This document shows positions 11,563 through 21,989 of a stretch of 64,000 bases of DNA, piece after piece (within the stretch, counting starts at the first letter, position 1; each line of letters opens with the position of its first letter). A program made the translations under genes and the position numbers. The DNA is from Prorocentrum cordatum (taxonomy: Eukaryota > Sar > Dinophyceae > Prorocentrales > Prorocentraceae). Below the pieces are notes generated by a model. That model was not told the origin of the DNA and ran no database searches. It was given only the letters and a program-made list of their open reading frames with translations. Location of the stretch: NCBI GenBank assembly GCA_963575745.1, contig CAUYUJ010014750.1:227166-291165 (forward strand). The letters run 5' to 3'.

Positions 11563-11850
11563 AGAAAGAACGCGCGCCAGGGAGGCACCCGCCGCGCGGG
11601 CGCGCGCGCGGCGCCTCCTCATAATTGCAAATCACCTGCGAAACGCACGCGCCGCGGGGGGCAGCGCCCCCCCCCCGCGGCGACGCAACCCTGGCGCGCG
11701 ACGGCGCGATGGCCCGCGCCTGCGCAGCGAGGCCGCGGTCGCGTCGCACTGCCGCGCGCGCGACCTACGCGCAACCGTGGCCGATTTGTGCCCGCCCACA
11801 ACGGTGGACGTCTGCGTCTTCGAGCGCACCTGCCGCTGTGGGCCTGCCAC
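11563..11850 (-). repeat. Element 1 split direct repeat A2
   Basis: About 288 bp from AGAAAGAACGCGCGCCAGGG to GGGCCTGCCAC, matching 20496-20793 closely through GCAAATCACCTGCGAA, GGCGCGATGGCCCGCGCCTG and GGCCGATTTGTGCCCGCCC. It lies between B2 and B1. Confidence 0.9.
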
Positions 11851-11852
11851 AA

Positions 11853-12001
11853 ATCGAGCCGCGCGCGCAGGGCCTCGACCCCGCCTGCTGCCGCCGTCGG
11901 TGGGAGCGGCGCGGCGCGAGGCTGCCCCCCGTGGGCGGCTGCGACGGGCCCAGGCCCGACGCGCCGCCGCATGGGCGGCCTCGCGCCACGCCTGCGCGCA
12001 G
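11853..12001 (-). repeat. Element 1 split direct repeat B1
   Basis: 149-bp near-identical copy of 11394-11542. It lies directly beside A2, so the A2/B1 junction restores the joined terminus expected from a circular intermediate of this element class. Confidence 0.9.
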
Positions 12002-12148
12002 ACCCAATGCCACACGGCACGCAGGCGACACGGGCCGGCAACGCGCGCACACACCCGCTGCCGATCGCGCGGGGGCAGAGCACGGGCGCCGTCGCGCGCG
12101 CGCGCCCACGCGCAAGGAGCGGAACGTGGCGGCGCTGGCCACCGGCGC

Positions 12149-13080
12149 CTAACTGGCATCCTCGTCCGAATCAGACTCCAGCATGTGCGCCTGGCGCGTA
12201 CAATGCGACGCGGCGCGGGCGGAGGGCGCGTGGCCCCGCCTCCACGACCGCGCCCCTTTCCAGATCGTCACGGTCGAGATGCGCCATGAAGGCGCAGGAC
12301 CGCCACTCCCCGGCCGCGAGAATCTCGGCAAGCGTCGCGCCTGCCTCCTGCAGGTCCTTGGCGTGGCCCCTGCGGAGGTCATGCAACCGAAACAGGTCTG
12401 CCCCCTGGACACCGAGGGCAGCGAGCATCTCGCGCAGGGTCCGCAGCGCAGCAGCCGCCGAGATGCCCCCGAAGAGCCCGCGGCCCAGGCCGCATCGCGC
12501 CACCCAGGGGCCCAGGGTGTCTACGGGGCGCGTGGCGCGGCACGATGCGCGCCAGCACCTCCGCGCCAGACGACTGCCCTGCGCCCGGCTTTTCCACCGC
12601 CGCAGCAGCAGCGTGAGCTCCGCTTCGCCAAGTACGAGCGCCGCCTGAAAGGCATGGCGCGTCGCCGGCGTCGGCCACGCGCACGGCCGGCAACGCCTCG
12701 CTGGGAACGCTCAACAGAAACGTGTGAGCGAAGAGGAAAAACATCGAAGCGCGGAACCACACGGGGCGGCGCGCGCCCAACTCGACCGGCGCGGCGACTG
12801 CGCACTTTCTGATAAACAAGCGAGGGCGCGGAGTCCAATCGGCCCGCGCCCGGACGGCGGCGCGCGCGCGCCTGACCTCGGGGCGGTCGAACATGGCGAC
12901 GCAAACCCCGGACAGGAGGCAACCGACTTTGACGTAGCTGCAATAATTTGCGCGCGTCTCCCCGCGGCGAAAGAGGGCGCCCCAGGCGTCCAGGTCCGCG
13001 CTGGCTGTCGGGAGCTGCATGCACGGGCATTTCAACACTCTGACGCAGAGGGCTTCCCAACACTTGAGGCCGCTTCTCAC
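12149..13080 (-). pseudogene. Element 1 tyrosine recombinase (decayed)
   Basis: This catalyses integration of the circular cDNA in DIRS-type elements. In the frame ending at 12379 an N-terminal core-binding part shows NYCSYVKVGCLLSGV and WFRASMFFLFAHTFLLSVPSEALP. In the frame 12503-12171 the catalytic C-terminal part shows LFRLHDLRRGHAKDL, the His-x-x-Arg motif (H41, R44), then AGEWRSCAFMAHLD with the conserved Trp. The nucleophile position after the Trp is His (codon CAT, 12279-12281) where Tyr is expected. A third frame finishes with an acidic tail (ESDSDEDAS) at 12149. The frame switches and the Tyr-to-His change make the protein non-functional as read. Confidence 0.8.
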
Positions 13081-14059
13081 GCTTGGGAGCTACCGCGCGC
13101 AGTGTTGCAGCATAGCGCGAACGCGTTCTTCCTCCCGCCAACGGGCCACATCTGCCTGACTGCGGAGGCGCGCAGCGGCCTCGGCGAGCGCTGCCTGGGG
13201 CCCGCGCGTCACAGGCCGCGCGATCGGCGCAGCCAGGCGGTCGAGGACGCTGGAGACGGGCGCCTCGCGAGCCACTGCGCGCAAGGAACAAGCGAGCGCG
13301 CGCAGCAAATGACGCGCGCCTGTGGCGGCCCGGGTGCAACCAGAGCGCCCGGCGCCGCGCGTGCCGCCGGCGACCGGCTGCGGGCGGGCGCGTGCCACAG
13401 GCTGCCGCGCCCGCGGGGGCGGGCGCGCCTCCGGGGCACGCGCAGCGGGGGGGGGGGGCAGCGCGCGCCGAAAACCCGCGCGCTGCCCAGCCTCGGCGCG
13501 CAGCAACCTTGGCAGTCCTGAATAAGTCATGCAGGACCTCGACATTGGCCTGCGCGGTGGCCGGCCACCCCTCAAGATCCGCGGGGTCCCCGCCGACGAG
13601 TTCGCAAGCGCGCGCGAAGCCGTTCTCGGCCAAGAAGTCGGCTGCCCAAGCAACGGCCGACCTGGGCGCTGACGGGCGCAAGGGGCAGAACCCAACGAAA
13701 AGAGACATAAAGCCGCGAGGCGCAACAGACGAAGCGAGCGACGCGCGCGATGCGCTATCCGCGCGCCCCCCGCTTGCGACAAGCGCGGGGCCCTGAGATG
13801 ACAGGCGCGGCGGCGCGCCGCGCGCCCAGCCGCGGCGACAAATTTAAGAAACGCGAGCGCCCCGACGCGCACGAAGGCACCCGGGCGCTTCATGGCGCGC
13901 ACTTTAGCCGAAGAGGCGCGCCACAGACAGAGCGATCCAGGCGCCCGCGTGCCAGAGCGCTTCGTCGGGCCACGGGCGCGCGCGCACCGCGCCGATGCGT
14001 AGCAGGAGCGCGTCGCCCCCCCTGCAATACGCAGCGCCCGCGGCCAGCCCGCAACGCCG

Positions 14060-14620
14060 CGCAGGCGCGCGCGGGCTCGCCGAGAAGGCAGATCGGCGAG
14101 GTTCTCAGCAGTGGGCACGCGAAACACGGCGAGGTCGACGTCGAGCTCCACCGCGCGCCTCCACATGGAGTGGACGATGCACGAGTGGTCGAAGGATGTC
14201 GCGGCGCCCTTCCGCAGGCAAGCCTCCGCGCCGGTATTGTCGCTGCAAATATTCAAATCGCAACCTTGCAGTTCCCCTGAACGAACAAGGACGGGGGGCC
14301 GGAACTGCCCGCCGGCGCGGGCAGACGCGCGCGAATGCAACGCCTGCGAAGGTGCACATGCCCAGCGCGATGGACAGGAGCTCCAGCCCCTGAATCTGGT
14401 TGTCTCGGCGACGCACGAACACCGCCATCAAGGACTCCGGGGCGCGCATAGAAGTGACCCGGATGCCCGAGGCGGCGACGAGCACCGCGGCCCGCACGGT
14501 GGTTGGCCCGGCGCGTCCGCGAAGAGGGTTGCGCGGGGCCGCGCCTTGTCGGCCCATGACCGCACCTGGCACAAGTGCATGGCCAAGACCTCGCGCCACC
14601 ACTGCAGGGCTATCATCAAC
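14060..14620 (-). pseudogene. Element 1 RNase H domain (frameshifted)
   Basis: Follows the reverse transcriptase on the minus strand and would degrade RNA in RNA:DNA hybrids. The four acidic positions are visible but in three frames: LFADA (about 14530), LELLSIALG (about 14375), CSDNTGAEACLRKG (about 14240) and AENLADLPSR (about 14090). The FRVPTAENLADLPSR ending is typical of the DIRS/Ty3-type RNase H tail. At least two indels separate the frames. 13090-14060 downstream is a GC-rich linker to the recombinase with no clear domain. Confidence 0.75.
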
Positions 14621-14841
14621 GGCCCATGTGCCTTCGATGCCCTGCGATGCGATTGCGCGTGCAACGGCCTGCGAGCACGGGGCGCGGCGCCCCGCCCCCC
14701 CTTGCTTCGCGCGGGCGCAGCGCCGCGCCTGAGCAGAGCGCGCCCCAGGCGGCGGAAGAGATGCGACGCTGCCCAAGCCAAGCCCCCGGCCAGCTTGGAC
14801 GATGCACCTGCGCAGCGAACACAAAGTCCCGAAACACTTTG

Positions 14842-15025
14842 GGTGACTACCTACCAGACCACCCCAACCCAACCCGAAGACCCGAATTTGACCCGAATTT
14901 CGGGTTGGGGGGGGTACGGATACCATGTGTTTTTTCAACGTTCCCCGACCCCCCCCCCCACTGGAAATCGAGGATAAATTTGGGCCTTCGGGTTGGGTTG
15001 GGGTGGTTTGGTGGGTGGTGATTGG
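14842..15025. mobile_element. MITE-like insertion with ~45-bp terminal inverted repeats
   Basis: Left end about 14846-14890 reads ACCACCCCAACCCAACCCGA and continues GAAGACCCGAATTT. The right end, about 14978-15021, reverse complemented is near-identical through the same block. The 184-bp body contains a poly-C run and no coding motif. It lies between the reverse transcriptase and RNase H of Element 1 without closing the minus-strand frame. I could not identify a target-site duplication. Confidence 0.75.
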
Positions 15026-15169
15026 GGGGCGCGCGATCAGCCTGGCGCGAGGGCGCGCATCGCGAGCGCTTCGCCGATGACGCGCTGCCACGTGGCGGTC
15101 TTGGCGGGCGCGGGCCGCGCGCTGAAAGCGCGCGGCAACACCTGGCGACGCGCGCAGCCGGCCGGCCGA

Positions 15170-15780
15170 CGCGTCGCGCCCTGGCCGCCCCGCCTTGATT
15201 TCGCAGCCGAAGATGACCAGCGGAGACCCCCAGGCGATCTTGTCCGGCGCCACCGCGCCTGGGCCGAGCATCAGCTGAATCAGCTCTGACAGCTGCGCTG
15301 CTGCCTGTTCCACCACTTCGGGGTGATCCGGCCCGAAAGAATCATCCACGCATCGCAGTGCGGCGATCAGCAAGAGCACGCGCGCCGCGCCCGCGATGAA
15401 GGCGCCCACTCGCGCCCAGCTGTGCACCGATGACGTGGCCCCGCAGGGCGCTGCCGCGTGCTGCGCCGCCCACACCTGCCCGGCGACGCTGAAAACGATC
15501 CAGGCGAATCGGCGGTGCTCAGCGCGAAAGGGCACGCGACGAAAGGCAGCGTCGATGTCTGCCTTCCAGAGGGCGGGTGCCCGCCCCGCGACTTCCTGGA
15601 AGATGCGAGCTGCCTCGAAGAGCGCGTCCAAGGCGTCGTGGTGGAGACGTTCCTGAGGGCGCGTCGCCTCGTTTATCCTTGCCTTGGTCATGTCGTCGAC
15701 CAACCGGAGTTTCGAGGACCCGTCCTCACGCAACTGCTCAACCGCAAACCTCGGAGCTATGACGGCCCCCCAAGCACGCG
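15170..15780 (-). pseudogene. Element 1 reverse transcriptase domain
   Basis: Synthesises the element cDNA. In the minus-strand frame 15733-14105 (numbered from residue 1 at 15733) I see KLRLVDDMTKARINEAT (residues 8-24), WKADIDAAFRRVPF (56-69, motif A aspartate), APCGATSSVHSW (95-106, motif B), LRCVDDSFG (126-134, motif C with the two catalytic Asp) and WGSPLVIFGCEI (168-179). Spacing and motif set fit a DIRS/Ty3-type reverse transcriptase. The N-terminal side continues from the upstream frame ending near 15738 (LAEIAERIAFCDPGCVEFF region), so there is a frameshift at about 15735. The frame then runs through the MITE-like insert. Confidence 0.82.
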
Positions 15781-16594
15781 TCGCGGAGCGGCACCGGGCA
15801 GCTGATGCGCCCCAGCGCGGACTCGTCCCTTGTCTTGCGAAGGATGGCCTCGCCGTGCGCGCCGTCGCGGAGACCGGAGGAAATGTCGCGATTAGCCGAA
15901 TCGGCGTTACTCAGCAACTCCGCGATGCCCAGACGGGGTGGAAACATCTCTTGGCTGCCGTGGCCCGACCGCGGGAGGTCGCCGACGAGGGGCGCCCCCG
16001 TCCTGAAGAACTCTACGCAGCCTGGGTCGCAGAAGGCAATGCGCTCCGCGATTTCTGCGTAGAGAGTCCCGTTCACGTGCTGTGCGACGCGCCGCGTGGC
16101 GGGGTCCACCCCTGGAACCGTCCTTCCACGGCGCGACTGGCCCGAAGAGCCCGATCCCTCTCGCGAAATGCCGCGAGTGCGTGCTCGCGGAATGTCACCG
16201 CGTCGGCGGGGGCGGCCCGCGCGGCCCACCGCGCTGCCCCTGCGAGAGTGGGCGGCAGAGCCGAGGCCGCGGCGGGGCGCCACTTGCCCCGGAGCGCCCT
16301 TGCCACAAAGGTGAGCTTCTCCGCGTCGCCGCCGCTACTGCTGCCGGCGGCGACGCAGATGTCGCGCCACGCGCTGTCGCTGCAACGCCGAGACCAATCG
16401 CTCCCGAACTGCGGCCTCGGCGGCGCTGGCGGCGCCGGCATCGCCTGACACGCGCCGCCGGCGCGCCCGCGACCGAGCGCAGGGACAACGCGCGCCTTGC
16501 GAGATTTGACGACAACGCTTGCAGCCCCAGGCGCCGCCCGCTTCCGCGCGCCAGACGCGGGCGGCGGCGGGGGCGGCACCGGCGCGGCCGGCAT
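15738..16594 (-). pseudogene. Element 1 segment between ORF1 and reverse transcriptase
   Basis: Two overlapping minus-strand frames carry protein-like text leading into the reverse transcriptase: FGSDWSRRCSDSAWRDICVA and TFREHALAAFRERDRAL in the frame 16594-16073, then NGTLYAEIAERIAFCDPGC and RSGHGSQEMFPPRLGIAE in the frame 16283-15738. I assign it to the N-terminal part of the pol protein of Element 1. No separate domain is recognised. A 20-odd bp poly-A run lies just upstream at 16761-16782. Confidence 0.55.
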
Positions 16595-16844
16595 CGCGCG
16601 CGATTGCAGCAGCGGACGTGGATAAGGCGCCGAAGCGTTGCAAAACCGCCCGCGCGCTGCCCCGCGGAACTCCCGCGCGCGCCCTGTCCTGGCTGGCTAC
16701 GGCCACGGCCGGGCCCGGCACGCGCAGCGCGGCCTGGCAAGGCGAGGCGGCCCCCGCGGCAAAAAAAAAAAAAAAAAAAAACGCACGCGGCATGTCCCGG
16801 CACGCGCGAAGGCATGCGCAGAGCGCACGGGGCAATTTTTGGCG

Positions 16845-18522
16845 CTACAGCGTAGAACGCGCGTGCGCGCCCGGGTCACGGCCCAGACCCGGCGCGGGCG
16901 GAAACAGGGTTAGCGCGCGAGCCGTTTTGACGGCTGAATGGCTCCACTTCGGGGGCTCGCGCGCGCCTGGCGGGAGCGGCGCTCGGCGCTTCGCCGGGCG
17001 CGGCGGCGCCCTTGGCTTCCGCGCGTCCTTTCTCTGCCAATCGCCGCCCCGCGGGCGCTCGCGCTTCTGTCCTTTCGGCCACGCGTCCCAGGAACCCCTG
17101 CTCCAGTTCTGAGTGGGGCGCCGCGGCTGGCCGGCGCCGCCCGCCCCGCGCCCCTTCTCGAGAGCGCGGGCCGCTTGCGCCTGCGCGCGCGGAAACGGCG
17201 GAGAAGGGGGGGGGGCATCGCCGCGCGGCGCGGCGCTCGCCGTCGCGTGGGAGGTGCCGTCTTCCTTGTCGTAAGCATCCCGCGCCAACTGTAGGGCGCG
17301 CGGGTCGACCCGCAGGACCGCTTTCCCAAGCTTGATATCTGGGCCCCCCGAGCGCAGCTGCTCGGCCCATAGTTGCGCCGCGCCGGCACGAACGCAGGGC
17401 GCCGCGCAGGCACGAACGCGGGGGCGCGCCTCGCGCGCCTCCTCGTCGCACGCGATGCCGAGGTGCACGCGGCGCTTCGAAGCCGCGGCCTGCACGGAAC
17501 GCGCGGCGAACAGAGTGCAACGAGAAAAACGCGCGCGTGCGGCCTGAACTGCAATCTTCAAGCAGTTGCCGCGATGCGCGACCGCCCCAGCCAGCGCGAG
17601 CTGCCCCGTGGCGACGAGCGCGATCGCGAACCTGCCGGGCTCGGCGCGATTACGGGCACGCGCGGGGGGCGCGCGACGGGGCTGATGGCGCTGGTCCCAC
17701 GCCAGCTGCCATTGGCATAGGGTCAAGAAGGCCTTCTTCTCGGGGCCCTTCCTCGCCGCCGCAACTTCACGAGCGCCCGTGCGCGGGCGAGGCAGAGCCG
17801 GCGACGCGCGCGGGTAACGAGCCTTGGCGAGGTCCCGAAAATCTTTGCTGGCGCTGCTCGACGCGTCGGCCTCATTCTCGACGTCGCGAGGGCCCGAGCG
17901 GGTCCAATCGGGCACCCACTTGCGGATGTCCGCGTACAGGAATGCGCGCGCTTCCTCGCAGGATTCCTTTTTCCTGCCGCTTCGCGACTTCCGCGTTCAA
18001 CGCGTCAGCCAAGCCGCGCGCGCGGCACGAAGCGCCAAAGCCAGCGCGCGCGCGCGATCGCGCCTGGGCCAGAAATCTTGCGGGAGGTTGGCCGACGACG
18101 CCTTGCCGAGCATAGAGCCCAGGAGTGCGCGGGCCGGCTTCTCCTGCGAAAGCGCTGCGCGGGGCCGCGCGAGCCCGAAATCGCGGCGAGACCGCTTGCG
18201 CCTCGTTGGTGCCCGTCTGGAGCGCGGCCAAGAGGGCGGCCGCGCTCTCCGCCGCCGAGAGCGCTGGAAGGGCGGCCGCCGCCGAGCCCCCAGCCACCAG
18301 CGCCGGCGTGCTCGCCGCGGCGATCCCCGCGCGCACGAGGCGCTTCTGCGCGGCGTCCAGCTCCTTGTCAGCAAAAGAGAAATCATCGAATGCCGCGCCC
18401 TCTAAATCGGCGAACGTCGCCACCCCCTGGCCCTTGAGCGCGGCCACCGCGGCTTCGAGCCAACTGGCGTCGTGCGCCGACGCGCCGTCCAAGGCGCCGA
18501 GAGAACTGCCGAGGTCGCCCAT
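16845..18522 (-). pseudogene. Element 1 ORF1 (gag-like)
   Basis: Starts with ATG at 18520-18522 (MGDLGSSLGALDGASA), followed by an Ala-rich helical head (LKGQGVATFADLEGAAFDDF, ELDAAQKRLVRAGIAAA). It then passes into a second frame from 17915 (PDWTRSGPRDVENEADASSS, QLWAEQLRSGGPDIKLGKAV, DPRALQLARDAYDKEDGTS) and an Arg/Pro-rich C-terminal part. Position before the reverse transcriptase and general composition suit an ORF1 that packages element RNA, but I see no zinc knuckle. At least one frameshift is present near 17900. Confidence 0.6.
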
Positions 18523-18639
18523 CGCGAAAGGCGGTGCCGGGCGCGAGACTGCTGGGGCCGCGAACTTGGCGAGCTGCCCGCGCGAGCGCGCACTGGACAG
18601 AGACGGCGCGGGACCCCCGAGACGTGGCCACCAGGGCCA

Positions 18640-19470
18640 GCGCCCCACACGAGATGATGCCCACAACCGAGACAAGGACCAGGGGCCAGCGCCGAACCCA
18701 AGAGAAAGCCCAGGGGCACTCCCACGAAGAAGCCTGGGCCCAGCCAGACGGGGTCCTGGGGCCTGCGCCCTGCCCGACACAGGGATCCTAGGGCCTGCGC
18801 CCTCCCCCTTAGTGCGATTGGGTCCTGGGGCCTGCGCCCCGCCCAAGACAGGGGTCCGGGGGCCTGCGCCCTCCCCCGCGCACGACTGGGAGCTGGAGCC
18901 TGCGCCTTACCCAAGACAAGGACCTGCCAACCCGAGACAAGGCCCTGGGGCCATCCCAAGATGAGAGCAGCGCCCAGCCAGACGGGGTCCTGGGGCCTGC
19001 GCCCTACCCGACAGAGGGATCCAGGGGCCTGCGCCCCCCCCCCTAGCACGATTGGGTCCAGGGGCCTGCGCCCTACCCAAGACAAGGATCCGGGGGCCTG
19101 CGCCCTCCCCCACGCACGATTGGGTCCTGGGGCCTGCGCCCAACCCAAGACAAGGAACCTGAGGCCAGCGCCCAACCCGAGACAAGGCCCTGGGGCCTTC
19201 CCAAGATGAGGGCTGCGCGCCACGAGACGGGGTCCTGGGGCCTGCGCCCTACCCGACACAGGGATCCAGGGGTCTGCGCCCTCCACCTAGCGCGATTGGG
19301 TCCTGGGGCCTGCTCCTACCCAAGAGATCATGATCCACGGGCCTGCGCCCTCCCCCACGCACGATTGGGTCCTGGGGCCTGCGCCCTACTGCGCCCCCCC
19401 CTCACGAAACAATTTCCTGGGGCCTGCGCCCTACCCGCGACCAGGAACGCGGGCCTGCGCTCAGCCCCAT
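18640..19470 (-). repeat. ~60-bp minisatellite in the Element 1 leader
   Basis: Units containing GGGTCCTGGGGCCTGCGCCC with CCCGACACAGGGATCC, CCCAAGACAAGGATCC or CGCACGATTG spacers recur more than ten times. Long Gly/Pro/Ala-rich frames on both strands across it are artefacts. It lies between repeat A1 and ORF1, where an untranslated leader would be. Confidence 0.88.
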
Positions 19471-20039
19471 GCGGAAGACACGCACCCTGGGAGGCCTGGG
19501 GCCAGCACCAGCACAAGACAAAGGGAACGCCCCAGACCAGTGGGGCCGCAGCCCAGCACACAGCCTGGCCAGAAGGCCGAGGCCACGCGAGCGAGGTGCC
19601 CACAAGGCACGCGCCGGCGAGGGCCAGCGCCCGGGGAAAACCAGCCACCGGCAAAACGACGAGGGAGCAGGCAGGCAAGCAGGCAGCCGCCAGGCACGAA
19701 GGCAGAAGCAGCACGCCACGCGCCAACAAGCAGCAGGCGGCGGAAGGGGGAAGCAAAGGGGGCGCGCAGGGGCGACGGCGACGGGAGGGGGGGGGGGCGG
19801 CGGGCCACGAGGGACGAGCACAGAGGGCAGGCACGCAGGAGAGAGCGGGAGGGAGAAGAGGACGGGGGGGGGGGCAGGGAGAGAACGAACCAGCGAACGA
19901 CGGCGGCGCGCGCGCGGCGCGCCCGACGCTCAAATCCCGAGCGCGGGGCGCGGCCCAGGTCCAGCGGCCAATCCGCGGGGCAGAAGGGGGAGAGGAACCT
20001 GCGCGAGACGGAGGGCGGCTCGCCGGAGGAGCGGCGGCG
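19471..20039. other. GC-rich stretch in the Element 1 leader
   Basis: Purine-rich, with several G runs of nine or ten near 19790 and 19867. No coding motif seen. Confidence 0.5.
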
Positions 20040-20171
20040 CATGCGCGCGCCCGCGCGCGAAACGCACGCGCGCACGCGCGCGCGCGCGCACGCACGCGCA
20101 CGCGCACGCACGCGCAAGCACGCACGCACGCGCGCGCGCACACGCACGCACGCACGCGCGCGCGCGCACGC

Positions 20172-20264
<93 letters not shown>

Positions 20265-20305
20265 CACATACACACACGCACACGCACACGCACACGCACA
20301 CGCAG

Positions 20306-20348
<43 letters not shown>

Positions 20349-20495
20349 CACGCACACACACACACACACGCACGCACACACACACATTCACACATTCACA
20401 CATTCACACATTCACACACACACACAACACACACACACAACACACAACACACAACACACAACACACAACACACACACAACACACACACAACACAC
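20040..20495. repeat. CGCA / CACG / CA / ACACATTC microsatellite
   Basis: Alternating purine-pyrimidine sequence: GCGCGCAC words, then CGCA tetranucleotides (20170-20250), CACACA, again CGCA (20300-20350), ACACATTC units (20385-20418) and ACACAACAC to the end. It directly abuts repeat A1. Poly-Thr/His/Ala frames across it are not genes. Confidence 0.95.
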
Positions 20496-20793
20496 AGAAA
20501 GAGCGTGCGCCAGGGAGGCACCCGCCGCGCGCGCGCGGGAGCGCGCGCGGCGCCTCCTCCATACTGCAAATCACCTGCGAAGCGCACGCGCCGCGAGGGA
20601 CAGCGCCCCCCCCCCCCCCGCGGCGACGCAGCTTTGGCGCGCGACGGCGCGATGGCCCGCGCCTGCGCAGCGAGGCCGCGGTCGCGTCGCACTGCCGCGC
20701 GCGCGACCTACGCGCAACCGTGGCCGATTTGTGCCCGCCCACAACGGTGGGCGCTTGCGTCTTCGAGCGCGCCTGCCGCGGTGGGCCGACCAC
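20496..20793 (-). repeat. Element 1 split direct repeat A1
   Basis: 298 bp matching 11563-11850. This is the outermost 5' repeat in the coding orientation of the element. It lacks a B copy beside it, as expected for the A1 end of the split direct repeat layout. Confidence 0.9.
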
Positions 20794-20814
20794 GACCACG
20801 CAACATCACTAAAC

Positions 20815-21249
20815 TCCGTTTAAACAAACTGGAGTTAAAAAATACGAAAAACAACTGCGGGGGAAAGAACAATGCTTAAACACGCTACGCTTTGCTTAAA
20901 CGCAGAGAACAGCGACAAAAATGCACTGCGCACCACGCACGGCGTTGCACAATAACACTGCGCAACCATAGATCACGGGGAAACGCGCGACGTTACTACA
21001 CCCCGTCAAAAAAAAAACGTGCAACACGATGTACATGCACTACGTTAAAAATCACAGCGCCCCAAAAAAAACTGCGTGAAAAAAAACACGCGGAACAAAA
21101 CCACTTCGTTAACAACAGCTCGAGGAAACAAAAAAAAAACGGCGGGGAGCAAGCAAAACACTATGCGAAACCAAACAAATAAGACACGCTTCACAAGAAC
21201 GCACGACGCACACCGCACCCTGGAAACAAAAAAAAAGCGAAACAACACA
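20815..21249. repeat. TGCGTAAAC short-repeat field, middle segment
   Basis: Continues the field of 10800-11393 in the same orientation (CTGCGCAACC, CACTACGTTAAAAA, CTGCGTGAAAA), with several A runs. It is only 435 bp long because Elements 1 and 2 sit on either side. Confidence 0.75.
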
Positions 21250-21380
21250 TGGCGGATGTTATGCAGATGCGCGGGGAAAGCGCATCGTGGGGCTCTGCTG
21301 TTCCTCCAGCGCAGCTCGAACAAATGGTCCTGCGGGGCATGTTATGCATAGGTGGCGTCCGAATCGCACAAGATCCCGAG
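21250..21380 (-). repeat. Element 2 3' LTR
   Basis: 131-bp copy of 27042-27172. Shared blocks are ATGGCGGA, GCGGGGAAAGCG, GGGGCTCT, CGCAGCT and TGGCGTCCGAATCGCACAAG. The inner end reads GATCCCGAG where the 5' LTR has GATCCCGATCA. Confidence 0.85.
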
Positions 21381-21559
21381 CGCGCCGCCTGGCCGAGCGG
21401 GGGGCGGGCGGTGGGCCCGCTCCTCCTCGGAACCCCCTCGGGGTCACCACTCCCTCCAGGGTTCTAGAACGTGAAATTAAAGCCCGCAGTGCCTCGACGC
21501 GAAGTCGCGGAGGTCTAGGCTCGCGCCTGCAGCGCATCTAAACAATACGCAGCTCAAGG

Positions 21560-21890
21560 CCCTACTCGGACCACGCCCCCTGTTCTCGCGGCCCCAAACG
21601 CTGGAAACGGGGGCTGGTCGCCCACCAAGTATGATTGACCTGGCTCTGGGTGGCAACCGTCTTTCTGCGGTCGGCCTTCGTTGACCTGATCTTCACTACT
21701 GGCTCACTCAACCCCTCGATCGGAGCATGAGGCTGCCTCCCGCCGTCGCCGCCGCGCGGCAGGGCGCCCGTGCGGCACCAGCTCGGCCTCGCACGCGGAC
21801 AGAACCAGCAAAACAAGGAAAACACCAGCATAACGAGCAGGAGTCCTAGGCTCACTCATGCCCGCCATTAGCACGGCCAGGCTCACGCAT
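21560..21890 (-). pseudogene. Element 2 pol C-terminal tail
   Basis: Minus-strand frames include YAGVFLVLLVLSACEAELV, one hydrophobic stretch, and basic and glycine-rich sequence. Its place between RNase H and the 3' LTR and its normal orientation suggest a C-terminal pol extension with a membrane-like segment, comparable in position to the tail of Element 3. It is interrupted by stops. Confidence 0.35.
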
Positions 21891-21989
21891 TAGCCCTCAG
21901 TCGCGACTCCCAGCGCGGTCGCTGGAGTCAGCGCACTCTCGTCCATCTCCAGCGGCGCCTCGCACAGCTCGGTCGAGCTTCCTTGCGCC

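Larger units (their letters stand above)
11394..20793 (-). mobile_element. Element 1: tyrosine-recombinase retrotransposon (DIRS/PAT/Ngaro-like)
   Basis: On the minus strand the order is A1 repeat (20793-20496), a repeat-filled leader, ORF1 (from 18522), reverse transcriptase, RNase H, tyrosine recombinase (ending near 12149), then B1 (12001-11853), A2 (11850-11563) and B2 (11542-11394). This A1-ORFs-B1-A2-B2 arrangement is the split direct repeat layout of PAT/Ngaro-type DIRS relatives, which integrate with a tyrosine recombinase and not with an integrase. The coding part is spread over several frames, so this copy is decayed. The 9.4-kb length is inflated by minisatellite and CA/CG arrays (18640-20495) and a MITE-like insert (14842-15025). 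Both outer flanks are the TGCGTAAAC repeat field. Confidence 0.85.

Noticed and set aside
11372-12648. Plus-strand Arg/Ala-rich frames of 305 and 378 residues
   Set aside because: They are antisense to the recombinase and the A/B repeats of Element 1. The recognised motifs are on the minus strand.
19206-20879. A 557-residue plus-strand frame and several 300-500-residue frames on both strands
   Set aside because: They cross GGGCCTGCGCCC minisatellite and CA/CG arrays and the A1 repeat. Their length comes from stop-poor GC-rich repeats, and overlapping frames are equally long.
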